A program made the translations under genes and the position numbers. The notes under the pieces were generated by a model. It was not told the origin of the DNA, searched no databases, and saw only the letters and a program-made list of their open reading frames with translations. 64,000 nt of DNA from DSYU01 sp963827605 (GTDB lineage: Bacteria; Chloroflexota; Anaerolineae; Anaerolineales; Anaerolineaceae), in contig CAWHBK010000002.1 in NCBI GenBank assembly GCA_963827605.1, positions 1,054,001 to 1,118,000 of the forward strand. Direction: 5' to 3'. Position 1 is the stretch's first letter. Every line of letters starts with the position of its first letter. Shown in pieces: positions 36,795 to 46,016 of this stretch.

Positions 36795-38657
36795 TCACTT
36801 TCCTTTCAAACGGTAAACATCCCACTGTAACTCACCGATCTCCGCCACTGGCGTATAGTTTTGGCAAATCCAGGCATATACCTCGCCCATGCCTTCCGGC
36901 ATAAGCGGGATCTGGCTTTTGTCTTTCGCAATCCGGTTCAGAAAAGCGTAATAGGTGGACGAATCCAGCAAGGTGCTGCATTGCGACGGGTCTCGCACGG
37001 TGATTAACGGCAGGCGAACGATCTCTGTATCAATAATTAGCGTTGGAGGGCGGGCTTGAAGATCGCTTAGCAGCTGGGCGGACTGCATTTTACCACTATA
37101 CCCGGCGACAAAAAGCGGGTCGGCAAAGAAAAATCGCGTAGGCGAGTCTCGCCCGGATAACAGGTTGATTTCCGGGGATACACCCCATTGGAGAACGGCG
37201 TCCGCAGGGACTGTATTTTTGTTTACATATGCCACGATGGCCTGGATCTGCCGGTCGATCCTGACGGTGTACTCTCTTTGGGTAAACTGAATGCCTGGGA
37301 CCAGCATCGGCAGGATCAGGACGAGCATCCAAACCCAGGTCATGACGCGGTTGTTCCGCGGCGATAGACCATTTTTTATTTGGAGAATGGCATAAGCCAT
37401 CAGAATGGTCAGGGAAGGCAGCAGCGCCATAAAGTAATGGCTGTAATTATTCCCTGATAGACTGGATAAAAAGAAAGCTACGGGGAAGTCCACCAGGGCA
37501 ATCAACAATGGGAGGAACAGGTTGAAACCGGCCCCTGGCTGCCGCGCCAGCCGGGCGGGCTTTATCCACTTTTCCACCTGACCGGACAAGATCAGACCAC
37601 CCAATGCAAGCAGGAGAAGGCCAAAACCGGTAAAAAACCAATCGGGTGAGGCCAGCGGCCTGGCAAATGATAACAATCCTTTCAGGGTTGCCAACAAACC
37701 AATACCTGCTACCCCGGCGCCCAGCCAGCGACTGGAGAAAAAACGCGGCAAACGATCGTCTTTGGAAATCAAGTACGGCAGCAGAGTCAGCCATGCGACC
37801 ATGCCACCCAGGAAGTAGACGGAATTTCGGCCCCATTTATCCAGCGAAGCCAGCAGCGCCAGCAGTCGTTTACTGATCGAAATACCCGACAGCGCCACAT
37901 TATATTGAAAAGCGGCTTCCCAAAAATCCGCAAATATGCCGGTAAAAGCGAAATATGCAAACCAGACCGCCCAAACCGCGACGAACCCCAGGCCGACCAA
38001 CCCGCAAGCGACCAGCAGGCCGCGCCAATCATTGCGCAGCAGGTAGGTAATCGCCAGGTAAGCGAAAATGGCTACCCCGATCCCAGCCAGGGGCTGCTTT
38101 AGGGAGGACGCCATTGCCAGCAAGCTGCCAATCCCAACCAAATACCAGGCCGATTTTCCAGTTTGCTCGATTTTACCCAGGAGAAAGATTGCGGCAAACT
38201 GGAACGGCAGGGCATATTCTTCGGTCAAGTTCCCCCGCTCATAAACAAATGAAAAATTAAATATGGTAAGCGCCACCGCACTGAACGCGATAAATTTGCC
38301 AAAATAGCGGCGCAGGAAGAAGAAGCCCAACAGGCCGGCTGAAAAAAGCGAGGTTAACTCGAGCGCCCAGACTCCCCAACGACTGCCATTGCCAAGAGTC
38401 AGGCCAAGGGCATTGAGGTAAAAGATTAATGGCGGTTTATGATCGTACCAATGCAAATATGGGAACTGGCCCATCCGAATTTTCTGGCCAATATAGAGAA
38501 ATATCGAGGAGTCGGTTTGCGGCATCTGGTATAGGAAGGGCGACGCGGGAAACAAAACCACTGCTGTGATCAGCAAGATAACAAGAACCAAAGCACCTGT
38601 TACGATTGGATTGGCCGGGTGTGTTTTCAGATCCGCTTTTTCTAGCACAATATTCAT
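36795..38657 (-). CDS. PMT-like membrane glycosyltransferase (paralogue A)
   Basis: About 620 residues, polytopic. I prefer the ATG at 38657, because AAAGGG is 7 bases from it but only 1 base from the ATG at 38663. The first loop reads MPQTDSSIFLYIGQKIRMG, then HWYDHKPPLIFYLNALGL, the KPPL element typical of ArnT/PMT_2 enzymes. It is a clear paralogue of the gene just upstream (38669-40618). The C-terminal soluble region contains VLQWGVSPEINLLSGRDSPT. It probably transfers sugars from polyprenyl phosphate donors on the outer membrane face. Confidence 0.75.
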   Translation of the reverse strand: MNIVLEKADLKTHPANPIVTGALVLVILLITAVVLFPASPFLYQMPQTDSSIFLYIGQKIRMGQFPYLHWYDHKPPLIFYLNALGLTLGNGSRWGVWALELTSLFSAGLLGFFFLRRYFGKFIAFSAVALTIFNFSFVYERGNLTEEYALPFQFAAIFLLGKIEQTGKSAWYLVGIGSLLAMASSLKQPLAGIGVAIFAYLAITYLLRNDWRGLLVACGLVGLGFVAVWAVWFAYFAFTGIFADFWEAAFQYNVALSGISISKRLLALLASLDKWGRNSVYFLGGMVAWLTLLPYLISKDDRLPRFFSSRWLGAGVAGIGLLATLKGLLSFARPLASPDWFFTGFGLLLLALGGLILSGQVEKWIKPARLARQPGAGFNLFLPLLIALVDFPVAFFLSSLSGNNYSHYFMALLPSLTILMAYAILQIKNGLSPRNNRVMTWVWMLVLILPMLVPGIQFTQREYTVRIDRQIQAIVAYVNKNTVPADAVLQWGVSPEINLLSGRDSPTRFFFADPLFVAGYSGKMQSAQLLSDLQARPPTLIIDTEIVRLPLITVRDPSQCSTLLDSSTYYAFLNRIAKDKSQIPLMPEGMGEVYAWICQNYTPVAEIGELQWDVYRLKGK

Positions 38658-38668
38658 CAGCATACCCT

Positions 38669-40618
38669 TTATGGAGCCGTCTGCTTCAGGCGGTACAGAA
38701 ACCAGGGCTCCAGGCTGCGGGTTCCGCCCAACTGGGCCGACATTTTATAGTTTTCACAGATCCAACGGTAAACCGAACGCATCTCGGCAGGAACGAAAGG
38801 TCGTTCGGCCAGCGTATCCGTCCAACGGAAACGATCTTTTTCCTGCATGCGAATCACAAAAGATTCGGTTTCCAGCTGGCGGCATTGTTCAGGCTCATCC
38901 GGAATAAGCAAGGGTTCGTTCCAGGAATGCGAGTAAACAATAAACTGCGGACGGGCGCTGCGAATTTCTTCCCAAAAATCCCCCACCTTTTGAGCGGTGG
39001 TGTAGCCTTTGGTGAACAGGGCGCGTTGATCCAGGTAGCGCGAGGCCGGCGGCTGGCTGACGAACAGATACACCTGTGAACTTTCACTCCACAAGAGGAT
39101 CGTATCTTCCGGCTTCGCGTTGCGGTGTAAATAAGTCTGTAGATCGGCAATTTCTTCCGTATCGTTATAAGGCGGTGGGATCACGTTTGCAGCCGTCATT
39201 ACACCGGTGGATACGACCGCGAATGCCAGGATGGCAAAAAGAAGCAAGGCGTTCTTTTGCCCAAAGCCTGCCGGATGGATGCTTCCCTCCACCTTCCCGT
39301 TCCGGGCGGGGATGTAAGACCAAAGTAGAAAACTTACCAGGATCGCAGCCGACGGAAATACCGGCAGGAAAACCGCCGGATCCGCCTGCCCGGGTAAGCA
39401 AGCAAGCGCGATTTGTAAAGGTAAATCAACCAGCGCGATTGATAACGGCAGGAGCAGCCCTGAGCAGTTTTCGGGTTGGAAACGGCGTAAACCATTGCTC
39501 AAGATGCGGCGGAAACGGCCGGTCAGAACCAGCCCGGAGAAGGTCAACAAAAGCAAACCAACAAGGAGGAATGCAATCCGGTAGAAGCTCATTGCCGCAA
39601 GGGCAAAAAACCGGTGACTGGCATCATCGTAGAGACCATTGAAAGTCAGCCCCAGGCCCAGTATCACAGCAGCCGCACCCGCTACCCGACCGGTGATCAA
39701 GCGCCGGAAAGCAGCATCGTGAAAAAGTAAAAATGGAACCACTGCCAGCCAGGATATCAGCCCAAGCTTTAAAAATGCGGTCGCGTAAAAATACGAATTC
39801 AATACCCGCAGGACAGCATCTATACGCAGCGGGTTCCCAACGCGCAAAGCAAACCGTTGGTAGCGAAAGACCTGATCCAGGAAATCCGGTAGGGCGTGCA
39901 TACTGGCAAAGTACACCACCCATACCGCCCAAACCAGCCCGATTCCCGCGCCAATCCAGACCAAATTGAGCAGGCCGCGCCAGTCCCGCCGGTATAATCG
40001 GGTAAGGAACAGGTATACCGTAACCGATAAGCCGGTGCCGAACAGGGTCAGCCGCAGTGAGGTCGCCAGGCCGACAGCGACACCCAGCGCAAAGAGCCGC
40101 CAGCCATCCTTTGAGCGGTCCGCGCTTTGCACCAGGAGCAGTAAGGTGAGTACCTGAAAAGGCAGCGCAAATTCCTCGGGTAGATTCCCGTAATTTTCAA
40201 TGGCGGTCAGGCCTAAAATTGTTCCGACAGACGCAAGACCGGCGGGCCATACACCAAAATACCGTTTCAGAAAGCGAAATAACATCAGGCCGGCTGCCGT
40301 GATCGCGGCCCATTCCAGAACCCAACTGCCCAGGCGAAGCCGCGACAGCGCCAGGCCCAAGGCATTGAGAAAGAAAATGAAGGGCGGTCGAAAATCCCAA
40401 AAATCCCGATAAGGGACTTTGCCTTCCAAAATACGAGCGCCGATATAAAGGGAACTGCCCGAACCCGCTTCAGGGATGCGCTGCAAAAAAGAGAAAAACG
40501 GCAGTACCACCAGGAAGGAAAGCAGAACCAGCAAAACAATAAAAACCCAGGCGCTGATCCCGGATCGCCTGCCAGGAACGGGTACTGCTCGCTGAAGCAT
40601 GGTTCTTAGCTCACTCAT
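38669..40618 (-). CDS. PMT-like membrane glycosyltransferase (paralogue B)
   Basis: 649 residues, polytopic, with the same layout as paralogue A: loop IPEAGSGSSLYIGARILEG, then RDFWDFRPPFIFFLNALGL, and a C-terminal soluble part with ILLWSESSQVYLFVSQPPAS and RYLDQRALFTKGY. In the first loop paralogue A has TDSS where B has AGSGSS, so the acidic residue expected for catalysis is missing or shifted in B. This could mean altered donor use or loss of activity. The two genes are 11 bases apart, a tandem duplication. Confidence 0.75.
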   Translation of the reverse strand: MSELRTMLQRAVPVPGRRSGISAWVFIVLLVLLSFLVVLPFFSFLQRIPEAGSGSSLYIGARILEGKVPYRDFWDFRPPFIFFLNALGLALSRLRLGSWVLEWAAITAAGLMLFRFLKRYFGVWPAGLASVGTILGLTAIENYGNLPEEFALPFQVLTLLLLVQSADRSKDGWRLFALGVAVGLATSLRLTLFGTGLSVTVYLFLTRLYRRDWRGLLNLVWIGAGIGLVWAVWVVYFASMHALPDFLDQVFRYQRFALRVGNPLRIDAVLRVLNSYFYATAFLKLGLISWLAVVPFLLFHDAAFRRLITGRVAGAAAVILGLGLTFNGLYDDASHRFFALAAMSFYRIAFLLVGLLLLTFSGLVLTGRFRRILSNGLRRFQPENCSGLLLPLSIALVDLPLQIALACLPGQADPAVFLPVFPSAAILVSFLLWSYIPARNGKVEGSIHPAGFGQKNALLLFAILAFAVVSTGVMTAANVIPPPYNDTEEIADLQTYLHRNAKPEDTILLWSESSQVYLFVSQPPASRYLDQRALFTKGYTTAQKVGDFWEEIRSARPQFIVYSHSWNEPLLIPDEPEQCRQLETESFVIRMQEKDRFRWTDTLAERPFVPAEMRSVYRWICENYKMSAQLGGTRSLEPWFLYRLKQTAP

Positions 40619-40627
40619 ACCTTTTAT

Positions 40628-41818
40628 TCATCCAACCTTTTTTTCGCCGCGTCCGGCCGCGTGCTCATTGGCCGCATGCTGGTAAGCCGCATGCCGGTAG
40701 GCTTGTAGCAAAATCTGAAAATTGGCCTTCCAATCCGCGCGTTGTTCAGCGCGCGAACGGCTGGCCCGGCGAATTTCCCGCATCGTTTCAGGCTGCTGTT
40801 TTGCCACGTTCAACGCGCGCAAAATTCCACTCGCCACAGCCTGATCGTCGCCATCCGGGAATAACCAGCCCTGCTGGCCCGCCACAACCCATTCGCGGTT
40901 GCTGGGGATATCCGTCACCAGCACCGGCAGCCCGCAGCCAAGCGCCTCCATAAGTGAAACAGACGACCCATCGCTGTGGGATGCGCTGACGTACAGGTCA
41001 GCCGCGCGGTACATGAGCGGCAGATCCGCCTGGTTTACGTGCCCGCCCAAATAAACCCGCTCTTGCAGGCCATTCTCCTGGATAATCTGATGCACCAGAC
41101 GGGCTTGCGAGCCGCCGCCCAGCATGAGCAAGCGCAGTTCAGGGGCCTCCTTCGCCGCGAGGGCAAAACCACGCAGCATCACTTCCACCCCGTAAACAGG
41201 CTCCCAGGAACGCAGCGAAAGAACCACGAAATGATCCTGCCAGCCCAGCCGGGTCCGGAACGCCTGAGCGCTGCCCGGCGCAGCCTCCGCGCCGTCCAGC
41301 GGAGCGAAGCGCTGCAAGTCAATGCCCCAGGGGAAGATAAAGCTGTGCGCGGGCGGGAAACCGAAAGAGGCGGCTTTATCCTGCACGGCCTGGCAGTCAC
41401 CCACCAGGACCGCGGAGTGAGAAAGGGTATAGCGGGTAATCCAGCGATATGCCCAATTCCGACCGGCGTCTTTCAACAAATCCGAGCCCCACGACATGGT
41501 CACCAGCGGGCGGAAGCCAGACAGCGCCCCCAGGAACGCCGCCGTCTGAACAGGACCAGCATGCAGCACGTCCGGTTGAATTTCACGCAGCAGTCGTTTC
41601 AACGAGCCAAGCCGGGCCGGCAGGTCACGCCAGCGGAACGGCTGCTGCCCGCCCGGCCATAGGATCTGGTTGATCGCCGGTGGAAGCGGGCGGTCCTCCA
41701 ACTGCTGACCGCGCCGTTCTAAGCGTAGGGAAAAGACTTCCATGCCATTTTCAGCCAGACTGGTCAGAAAGCGGTGATCATGCGGGGTGTAGTCACGAGT
41801 AAAGTAGAGTACGCGCAC
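40628..41818 (-). CDS. Family 4 glycosyltransferase
   Basis: An intact 396-residue GT-B enzyme. N-terminal MRVLYFTRDYTPHDHRFLTS and DVLHAGPVQTAAFLGALSG form the acceptor domain, and the C-terminal domain has FVVLSLRSWEPVYGVEVML, LPLMYRAADLYVSASHSDGS and SLMEALGCGLPVLVTDIPSN, the GT4 donor-binding block with its conserved Glu. It is retaining and cytoplasmic or membrane-peripheral, probably using a UDP- or GDP-sugar. It lies between the NeuB (6 bases) and PMT-like genes (9 bases). Confidence 0.88.
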   Translation of the reverse strand: MRVLYFTRDYTPHDHRFLTSLAENGMEVFSLRLERRGQQLEDRPLPPAINQILWPGGQQPFRWRDLPARLGSLKRLLREIQPDVLHAGPVQTAAFLGALSGFRPLVTMSWGSDLLKDAGRNWAYRWITRYTLSHSAVLVGDCQAVQDKAASFGFPPAHSFIFPWGIDLQRFAPLDGAEAAPGSAQAFRTRLGWQDHFVVLSLRSWEPVYGVEVMLRGFALAAKEAPELRLLMLGGGSQARLVHQIIQENGLQERVYLGGHVNQADLPLMYRAADLYVSASHSDGSSVSLMEALGCGLPVLVTDIPSNREWVVAGQQGWLFPDGDDQAVASGILRALNVAKQQPETMREIRRASRSRAEQRADWKANFQILLQAYRHAAYQHAANEHAAGRGEKKVG

Positions 41819-41824
41819 AGGCAG

Positions 41825-42903
41825 TTATCCCGTCAAAGATCCAATGTGCTCCCACTTCAGCTCCTGGCCAGACTTCAGTTCCACCAGCAGGCGCCTACCC
41901 AGCACATTCTCTATCTCATACGGCTTGATTGCATCCGCGGGAGCCGGGCGTAAAACATCGATCATATCGCGGGCCAACACGGTTCCCGCAGATAGGTCGC
42001 AAGCCGCGCGCAGGCAGCGGCGCTGCAAAATGACCGTCTCGGCTTCATTGGCTGCGATAAACTTATCCCCCGACCCCAGCGCCCGTTCCAGGCGGCGGGT
42101 ATTATCCACCATTGCCGCCCAATCCACCGGGTTCAGCGCAAACTTATGGTCCGGTCCAACCCGGTCATTATCGTCCGTGAAATGCTTCTCGACCGCCCGG
42201 GCGCCCAATGCCACCCCACCTAACACGGCGGCATGCCCGGGGGTATGGTCAGACAGGCCCAGGATTACGTTGGGAAACATCAGGCGGTAGGTTTGCAGCA
42301 CGCGCAGGTGCACATGATTGAAGTTCTCCAGGCTGGCCGTGTAGTTGGTGTTGCACTGCATCAGCACCAGCTGCGGGTTGAGCGCCAGAATGGTATGCAC
42401 CGCCTTCTGCACCTCGCCGATATCCGACGCGCCGGTGGCTAGCAGCACCGGTTTGCCTTTGCGCGCGATCCGTTCCATCGCTTCGGGCCAGGTGATCTCA
42501 CCCGAGCCGATCTTATAGGCCGGAACATACGCGTCGAGCATATCGATGGAGTCAAAATCGTAGGGTGAGGAGAAGTAATCGATCCCAACCTCGTCGCAGG
42601 CCGCTTTCAATTCTTCCGACCACTGCATTGGGATCGAGGCGCCCTGATAGACCTCAAAGACCGACTTTTTCCAGGAAGCCTGGTGCGACTGCTGCCCGCC
42701 CAGTGAACGAAAGCCGTAATCCGAGACGATCTTCTGGAGCGCGGAAGTTCTGAAATTTCGCCGCGTCCGCACCCGCCTCACGCGGCCAGGCGAATCAGCA
42801 TTTTCGCCCGTTCCAGGCTTCCATCGTGATTGGCGGCGATATCAGCAATGAAATAGGTGGGATGATCTTCCCCTAACACATGCGAACCGATGCGAATTTC
42901 CAT
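41825..42903 (-). CDS. N-acetylneuraminate/pseudaminate synthase family protein with SAF domain, frameshifted
   Basis: Begins at ATG 42903 (AAGGTG upstream) with IRIGSHVLGEDHPTYFIADI and AANHDGSLERAKMLIRLAA, then meets an in-frame TGA near 42779. Dropping one base there and one near 42738 restores AGADAAKFQNFRAP and the long frame to 41825: 1077 nt, 358 residues, the normal NeuB length. Motifs are FSSPYDFDSIDMLDAY, YKIGSGEITWPE, GLSDHTPGHAAVLGG and VEKHFTDDNDRVGPDHKFAL. Residues about 290-350 form the SAF domain (GTVLARDMIDVLRPAPADAI). It makes a nonulosonic acid from PEP and a sugar, and differs clearly from the short NeuB at 23967. Confidence 0.82.
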
Positions 42904-42974
42904 AGCAGCACCTTTTTGATCCTTTGCCAGCATCCCTTTTGACAACCGAGGAATCCCACCCGGCTTTACCCAGG

Positions 42975-43939
42975 TTAGGAATGATCGAAAGAAGCCAGTT
43001 GATCCGGTTTTACCAAAGCAGCCCGCAATTCTTGCGGATATGCCTGGTGAAAAAGTTCCGCGAAACGCTGCATCTCAATCTCCTGACCAGGCAGCGCCTC
43101 TCCCAGGCTGCCGGCCAGCTTATCCCCGCGCAGGGTCAGCAGCGGAGCGCGCGGAGCAGTCAGGTGAGCAATTTTGTAGGACGCCGGAGAGATCAGGTTT
43201 TCGTCAAAGCCAAAATGACGCGCCAGCATGCGTCCAAAGGCAAACTTACTCAGGGTTTCCGAGCTGACCACGTGAAAAACCCCTTTCAGACCGCGCGCTA
43301 ACATGCGCAGCAGGATTTCCACCATATCATTTACCAGCAGCGGGCAAAATACAATGTCGGTAAAGCCAAACACCTGTTTGCCGGCGGAGAGGTTGTTATA
43401 AAAATACTCCGCCAGACTGCGCTGCCCCTGCCAGCTCCAGCCGTAAAAATTCACTCGCGCAATTAGCGCATCCGGGTTGGCGATTGGCGACTGCCCGCTC
43501 ACCCTCCAGCTTGGTCCGCCCGTAAACATTGATTGGGTTCGGCGCATCATCCTCGGTGTAATCTCCGCGCTGGCCGTCGAACACCGCGTCAGTGGAAATA
43601 TGCATCAGGCGCGCCCCGTTTTGCGCGGCAGCCCGCGCCAATGCGCCCGGCAGCCAGGTATTGGTCCGCTGTGCCTCGTGCGGGTACATCTCGCAGCGAT
43701 CTACATCGGTCAGCGCGGCGCAATGAATAATAATGTCTGGCTGCGACCTGTTCCAGAACCCACTCAATTCGCCCCGGCGCCGTCAGGTCCGCCGAGATGA
43801 CATCAAATGGCGTGCATTCGGGCGCGGCCACCGCACGCTCACCGCGCAGCACCCCGGTCACCTGGAACCGGTCCCGGGCCAACCAGGCTAGGTTAAGTCC
43901 CAGCAACCCACTGACACCCGTCACCAAAATACGTTTCAC
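42975..43939 (-). CDS. RmlD/dTDP-4-dehydrorhamnose-reductase-like SDR, frameshifted
   Basis: Three segments, 43939 to about 43750, about 43745 to 43490 and about 43485 to 42975, join after removing two bases: 963 nt, 320 residues. Motifs are KRILVTGVSGLLGLNLAW, DIIIHCAALTDVDRCEMYP, RLMHISTDAVFDGQRGDY and VYGRTKLEGERAV (active-site Tyr and Lys). RmlD enzymes reduce dTDP-4-keto sugars. Here it is directly downstream of a PseB-like dehydratase (4-base overlap), so its substrate may be the 4-keto product of that enzyme, as CapF/WbjC do in FucNAc synthesis; this is inference. No RmlA, RmlB or RmlC is in the window. Confidence 0.78.
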
Positions 43940-44961
43940 TCGAGCTGTCCCTGTATATAGGCTGCTTCAATGGGGGCAACCATCTGCTGGATCTGTTCGA
44001 CTGACAGCCAGTGCGGGTTCGTATTGGAGGCATACCGGAAACCATCGGATAAAGGCTGCCCAATGCCCTCCCAATCCCGGCCGAGCAGCCTGGAGCGAAT
44101 GGGAAGAGACATCGCCGGCATTACCACGAACATATCCTCCAGCTCGACCGTGTTGCGCGCTTCGTCATCAGAGATCAACACCTCGTGCAGCTTTTCGCCT
44201 GGGCGGATCCCAGTAATCTCCACCTTCGACTGCGGCGCAATCGCATGGGCCAAATCTACCATTGCCATACTGGGGATCTTTGGAACAAATACCTCTCCGC
44301 CATGCATTTCCTCAAGGCAGCGGACAACAAACCGGACGCCCTGCTCCAATGAAATCCAGAAACGGGTCATGCGCTCGTCGGTAATGGTGATGCAGCCCCC
44401 GTTACCGCGTTGTTTGATAAATTTTGGCACCACACTGCCGCGACTGCCAACAACATTGCCGTAGCGGGTGCAGCTCAGACGCGTCTCTTTGATGCCAGCA
44501 TAGTAGTTGCTCTGAATAAATAGCTTCTCAGCAGCCAGCTTGGTGGCCCCATACAAGTTCACCGGATTGACGGCCTTATCTGTACTCAGCGCAAGCACCT
44601 TCTCTACCCCCGCATCCAGGGCTGCGTCGATGACATTGCCGCTGCCAAGAATATTTGTTTTGACAGCTTCCATCGGGTTATATTCACAGGCAGGCACCTG
44701 CTTGAGCGCCGCCGTGTGCACCACGATATCCACGCCGTCAAAGGCCCGGCGCAAGCGCGGCTGGTCACGCACATCCCCGATGAAATAGCGCAGGCTGGGA
44801 TGATCCAGCCCCGCGACGCGCATTTCATGCTGCTTCAGCTCATCCCGGCTAAAGACAATCAGTTTCGTGGGATGATATTCTTTTAGCATGATCTCAATAA
44901 ACTTTTTACCAAATGAGCCGGTTCCTCCGGTCACCAGGACAACTTTGTTGGACCAATCCAT
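43936..44961 (-). CDS. pseB: UDP-N-acetylglucosamine 4,6-dehydratase (PseB/FlaA1-like)
   Basis: An intact 341-residue extended SDR with NKVVLVTGGTGSFGKKFIE as cofactor site, VVHTAALKQVPACEYNP, LALSTDKAVNPVNLYGATK (Lys-rich active site with Tyr-x3-Lys) and GEVFVPKIPSMAM. These match the short cytosolic UDP-GlcNAc 4,6-dehydratases (PseB, FlaA1, CapE), which invert C5 and give UDP-2-acetamido-2,6-dideoxy-L-arabino-hex-4-ulose. The next steps for pseudaminic acid (PseC, PseH, PseG) are not in the window. Whether it feeds the nearby NeuB or a FucNAc-like branch is open. It sits behind a 152-base AT-rich gap that may hold its promoter. Confidence 0.85.
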   Translation of the reverse strand: MDWSNKVVLVTGGTGSFGKKFIEIMLKEYHPTKLIVFSRDELKQHEMRVAGLDHPSLRYFIGDVRDQPRLRRAFDGVDIVVHTAALKQVPACEYNPMEAVKTNILGSGNVIDAALDAGVEKVLALSTDKAVNPVNLYGATKLAAEKLFIQSNYYAGIKETRLSCTRYGNVVGSRGSVVPKFIKQRGNGGCITITDERMTRFWISLEQGVRFVVRCLEEMHGGEVFVPKIPSMAMVDLAHAIAPQSKVEITGIRPGEKLHEVLISDDEARNTVELEDMFVVMPAMSLPIRSRLLGRDWEGIGQPLSDGFRYASNTNPHWLSVEQIQQMVAPIEAAYIQGQLE

Positions 44962-45113
44962 AGCGTAAACTCCCTAAAAGGTAGATAGCCCTGTGGCTTT
45001 GCCCTCTTCCCAGGACAGTTTTATTAATTTTCAATTTGAAGTGTTCGAAAAAACGAATTTCTAACAAAAGCCCAAATCAAGCCAACCCAAACGGACGCCC
45101 GTTTTTGTGCTGG

Positions 45114-46016
45114 TCAGCCTTCCTTATGGAGAATGACCATCGGGTACTGGCCCTTTTCAGCAAAAAAACGCGGGAAGCGTTCTTCCAGCCAAAAGAGCAG
45201 GCGCAGCCAACCGCGCCCGGCGGTGATTTCATGGATCACCGCCCGCAGAAAGCGCACGCTCACGCTGCGCCAGGGATACAACTCGTAGCGCATCTTGCCG
45301 CCAATATTGCTCGCCAGCCAGGCAGCATCCAGTTTGTGGATATAGGTGCCGGTAGGCGCCTTGCTCTTCTCCGCGCTGCCGGGCGCAGAACCGCTTTTCT
45401 GTGCCAGCGGGGAAGATTTCTCTTCCGGCGTTTGCGCGGGCGCTCTGCCACGCAAACGACCGGCGAACGCGCCCAGCCGCTGCATGCCCCGCACCAGCCA
45501 ATCCATGCGGCGCATCAGCGGCGAATCTGTCCAACCGTTGACCACCACCGCCGTAGAGCCAGGCGAGAGCACCCGGTACAGCTCGGAATAGGCTCTGGCC
45601 TGCTCTTCCAGCGGCAGGTGGTGCAAAGTATGCAGCGACACAGCCCCTTCGAAGGGACCGGTTTTAAAGGGCAGGTTCGCCACATCGGCAACGACGAACA
45701 GTCCATGCTCGCCGATCCGCCGGCGGGCTTCCTGCAAAGCCACCAGGGAGATATCCACGCACACGCGCCGCCGGTAACCCGCGGAATAAGTCAGGTATTC
45801 CGCATATTGCACCGGGCCAGACCCGGCATCCAGCAAGTATTGCCCAGACGGCTTAAGAAAGCGCGCGACACGCAGGTGACAGCGATGAATATAATCGCGT
45901 GAAACCGGGCGCAAATCCTCGTAACGCGCATTCTGGTATGTGCCGTCCGCGACCGTCTGCCAACCTACCTGGTCGTAGAACTGCCGGACGCGCTGCTTTA
46001 TCTCCGCTTCCGTCAT
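45114..46016 (-). CDS. SAM-dependent methyltransferase
   Basis: 300 residues with the class I methyltransferase motif I LLDAGSGPVQYAEYL, VCVDISLVALQEAR, motif II VVADVANLPFKTGPFEGAVS and LHTLHHLPLEEQARAYSEL. An acidic-basic linker with Lys/Ala/Pro (EEKSSPLAQKSGSAPGSAEK) interrupts the C-terminal half. It probably methylates a sugar or the chain end of the glycan. In ABC-exported O-antigens a methyltransferase often ends chain growth, and the Wzt C-terminal domain recognises the cap; this fits the neighbouring Wzm/Wzt genes. The start overlaps the upstream gene stop by 4 bases. Confidence 0.82.
   Translation of the reverse strand: MTEAEIKQRVRQFYDQVGWQTVADGTYQNARYEDLRPVSRDYIHRCHLRVARFLKPSGQYLLDAGSGPVQYAEYLTYSAGYRRRVCVDISLVALQEARRRIGEHGLFVVADVANLPFKTGPFEGAVSLHTLHHLPLEEQARAYSELYRVLSPGSTAVVVNGWTDSPLMRRMDWLVRGMQRLGAFAGRLRGRAPAQTPEEKSSPLAQKSGSAPGSAEKSKAPTGTYIHKLDAAWLASNIGGKMRYELYPWRSVSVRFLRAVIHEITAGRGWLRLLFWLEERFPRFFAEKGQYPMVILHKEG

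Noticed and set aside
44962..45113. Promoter for pseB in the AT-rich gap (TTCGAA, 17 bases, TAATAA)
   Set aside because: Both boxes match the consensus at only half of positions. The gap may well hold a promoter, but I cannot place it.
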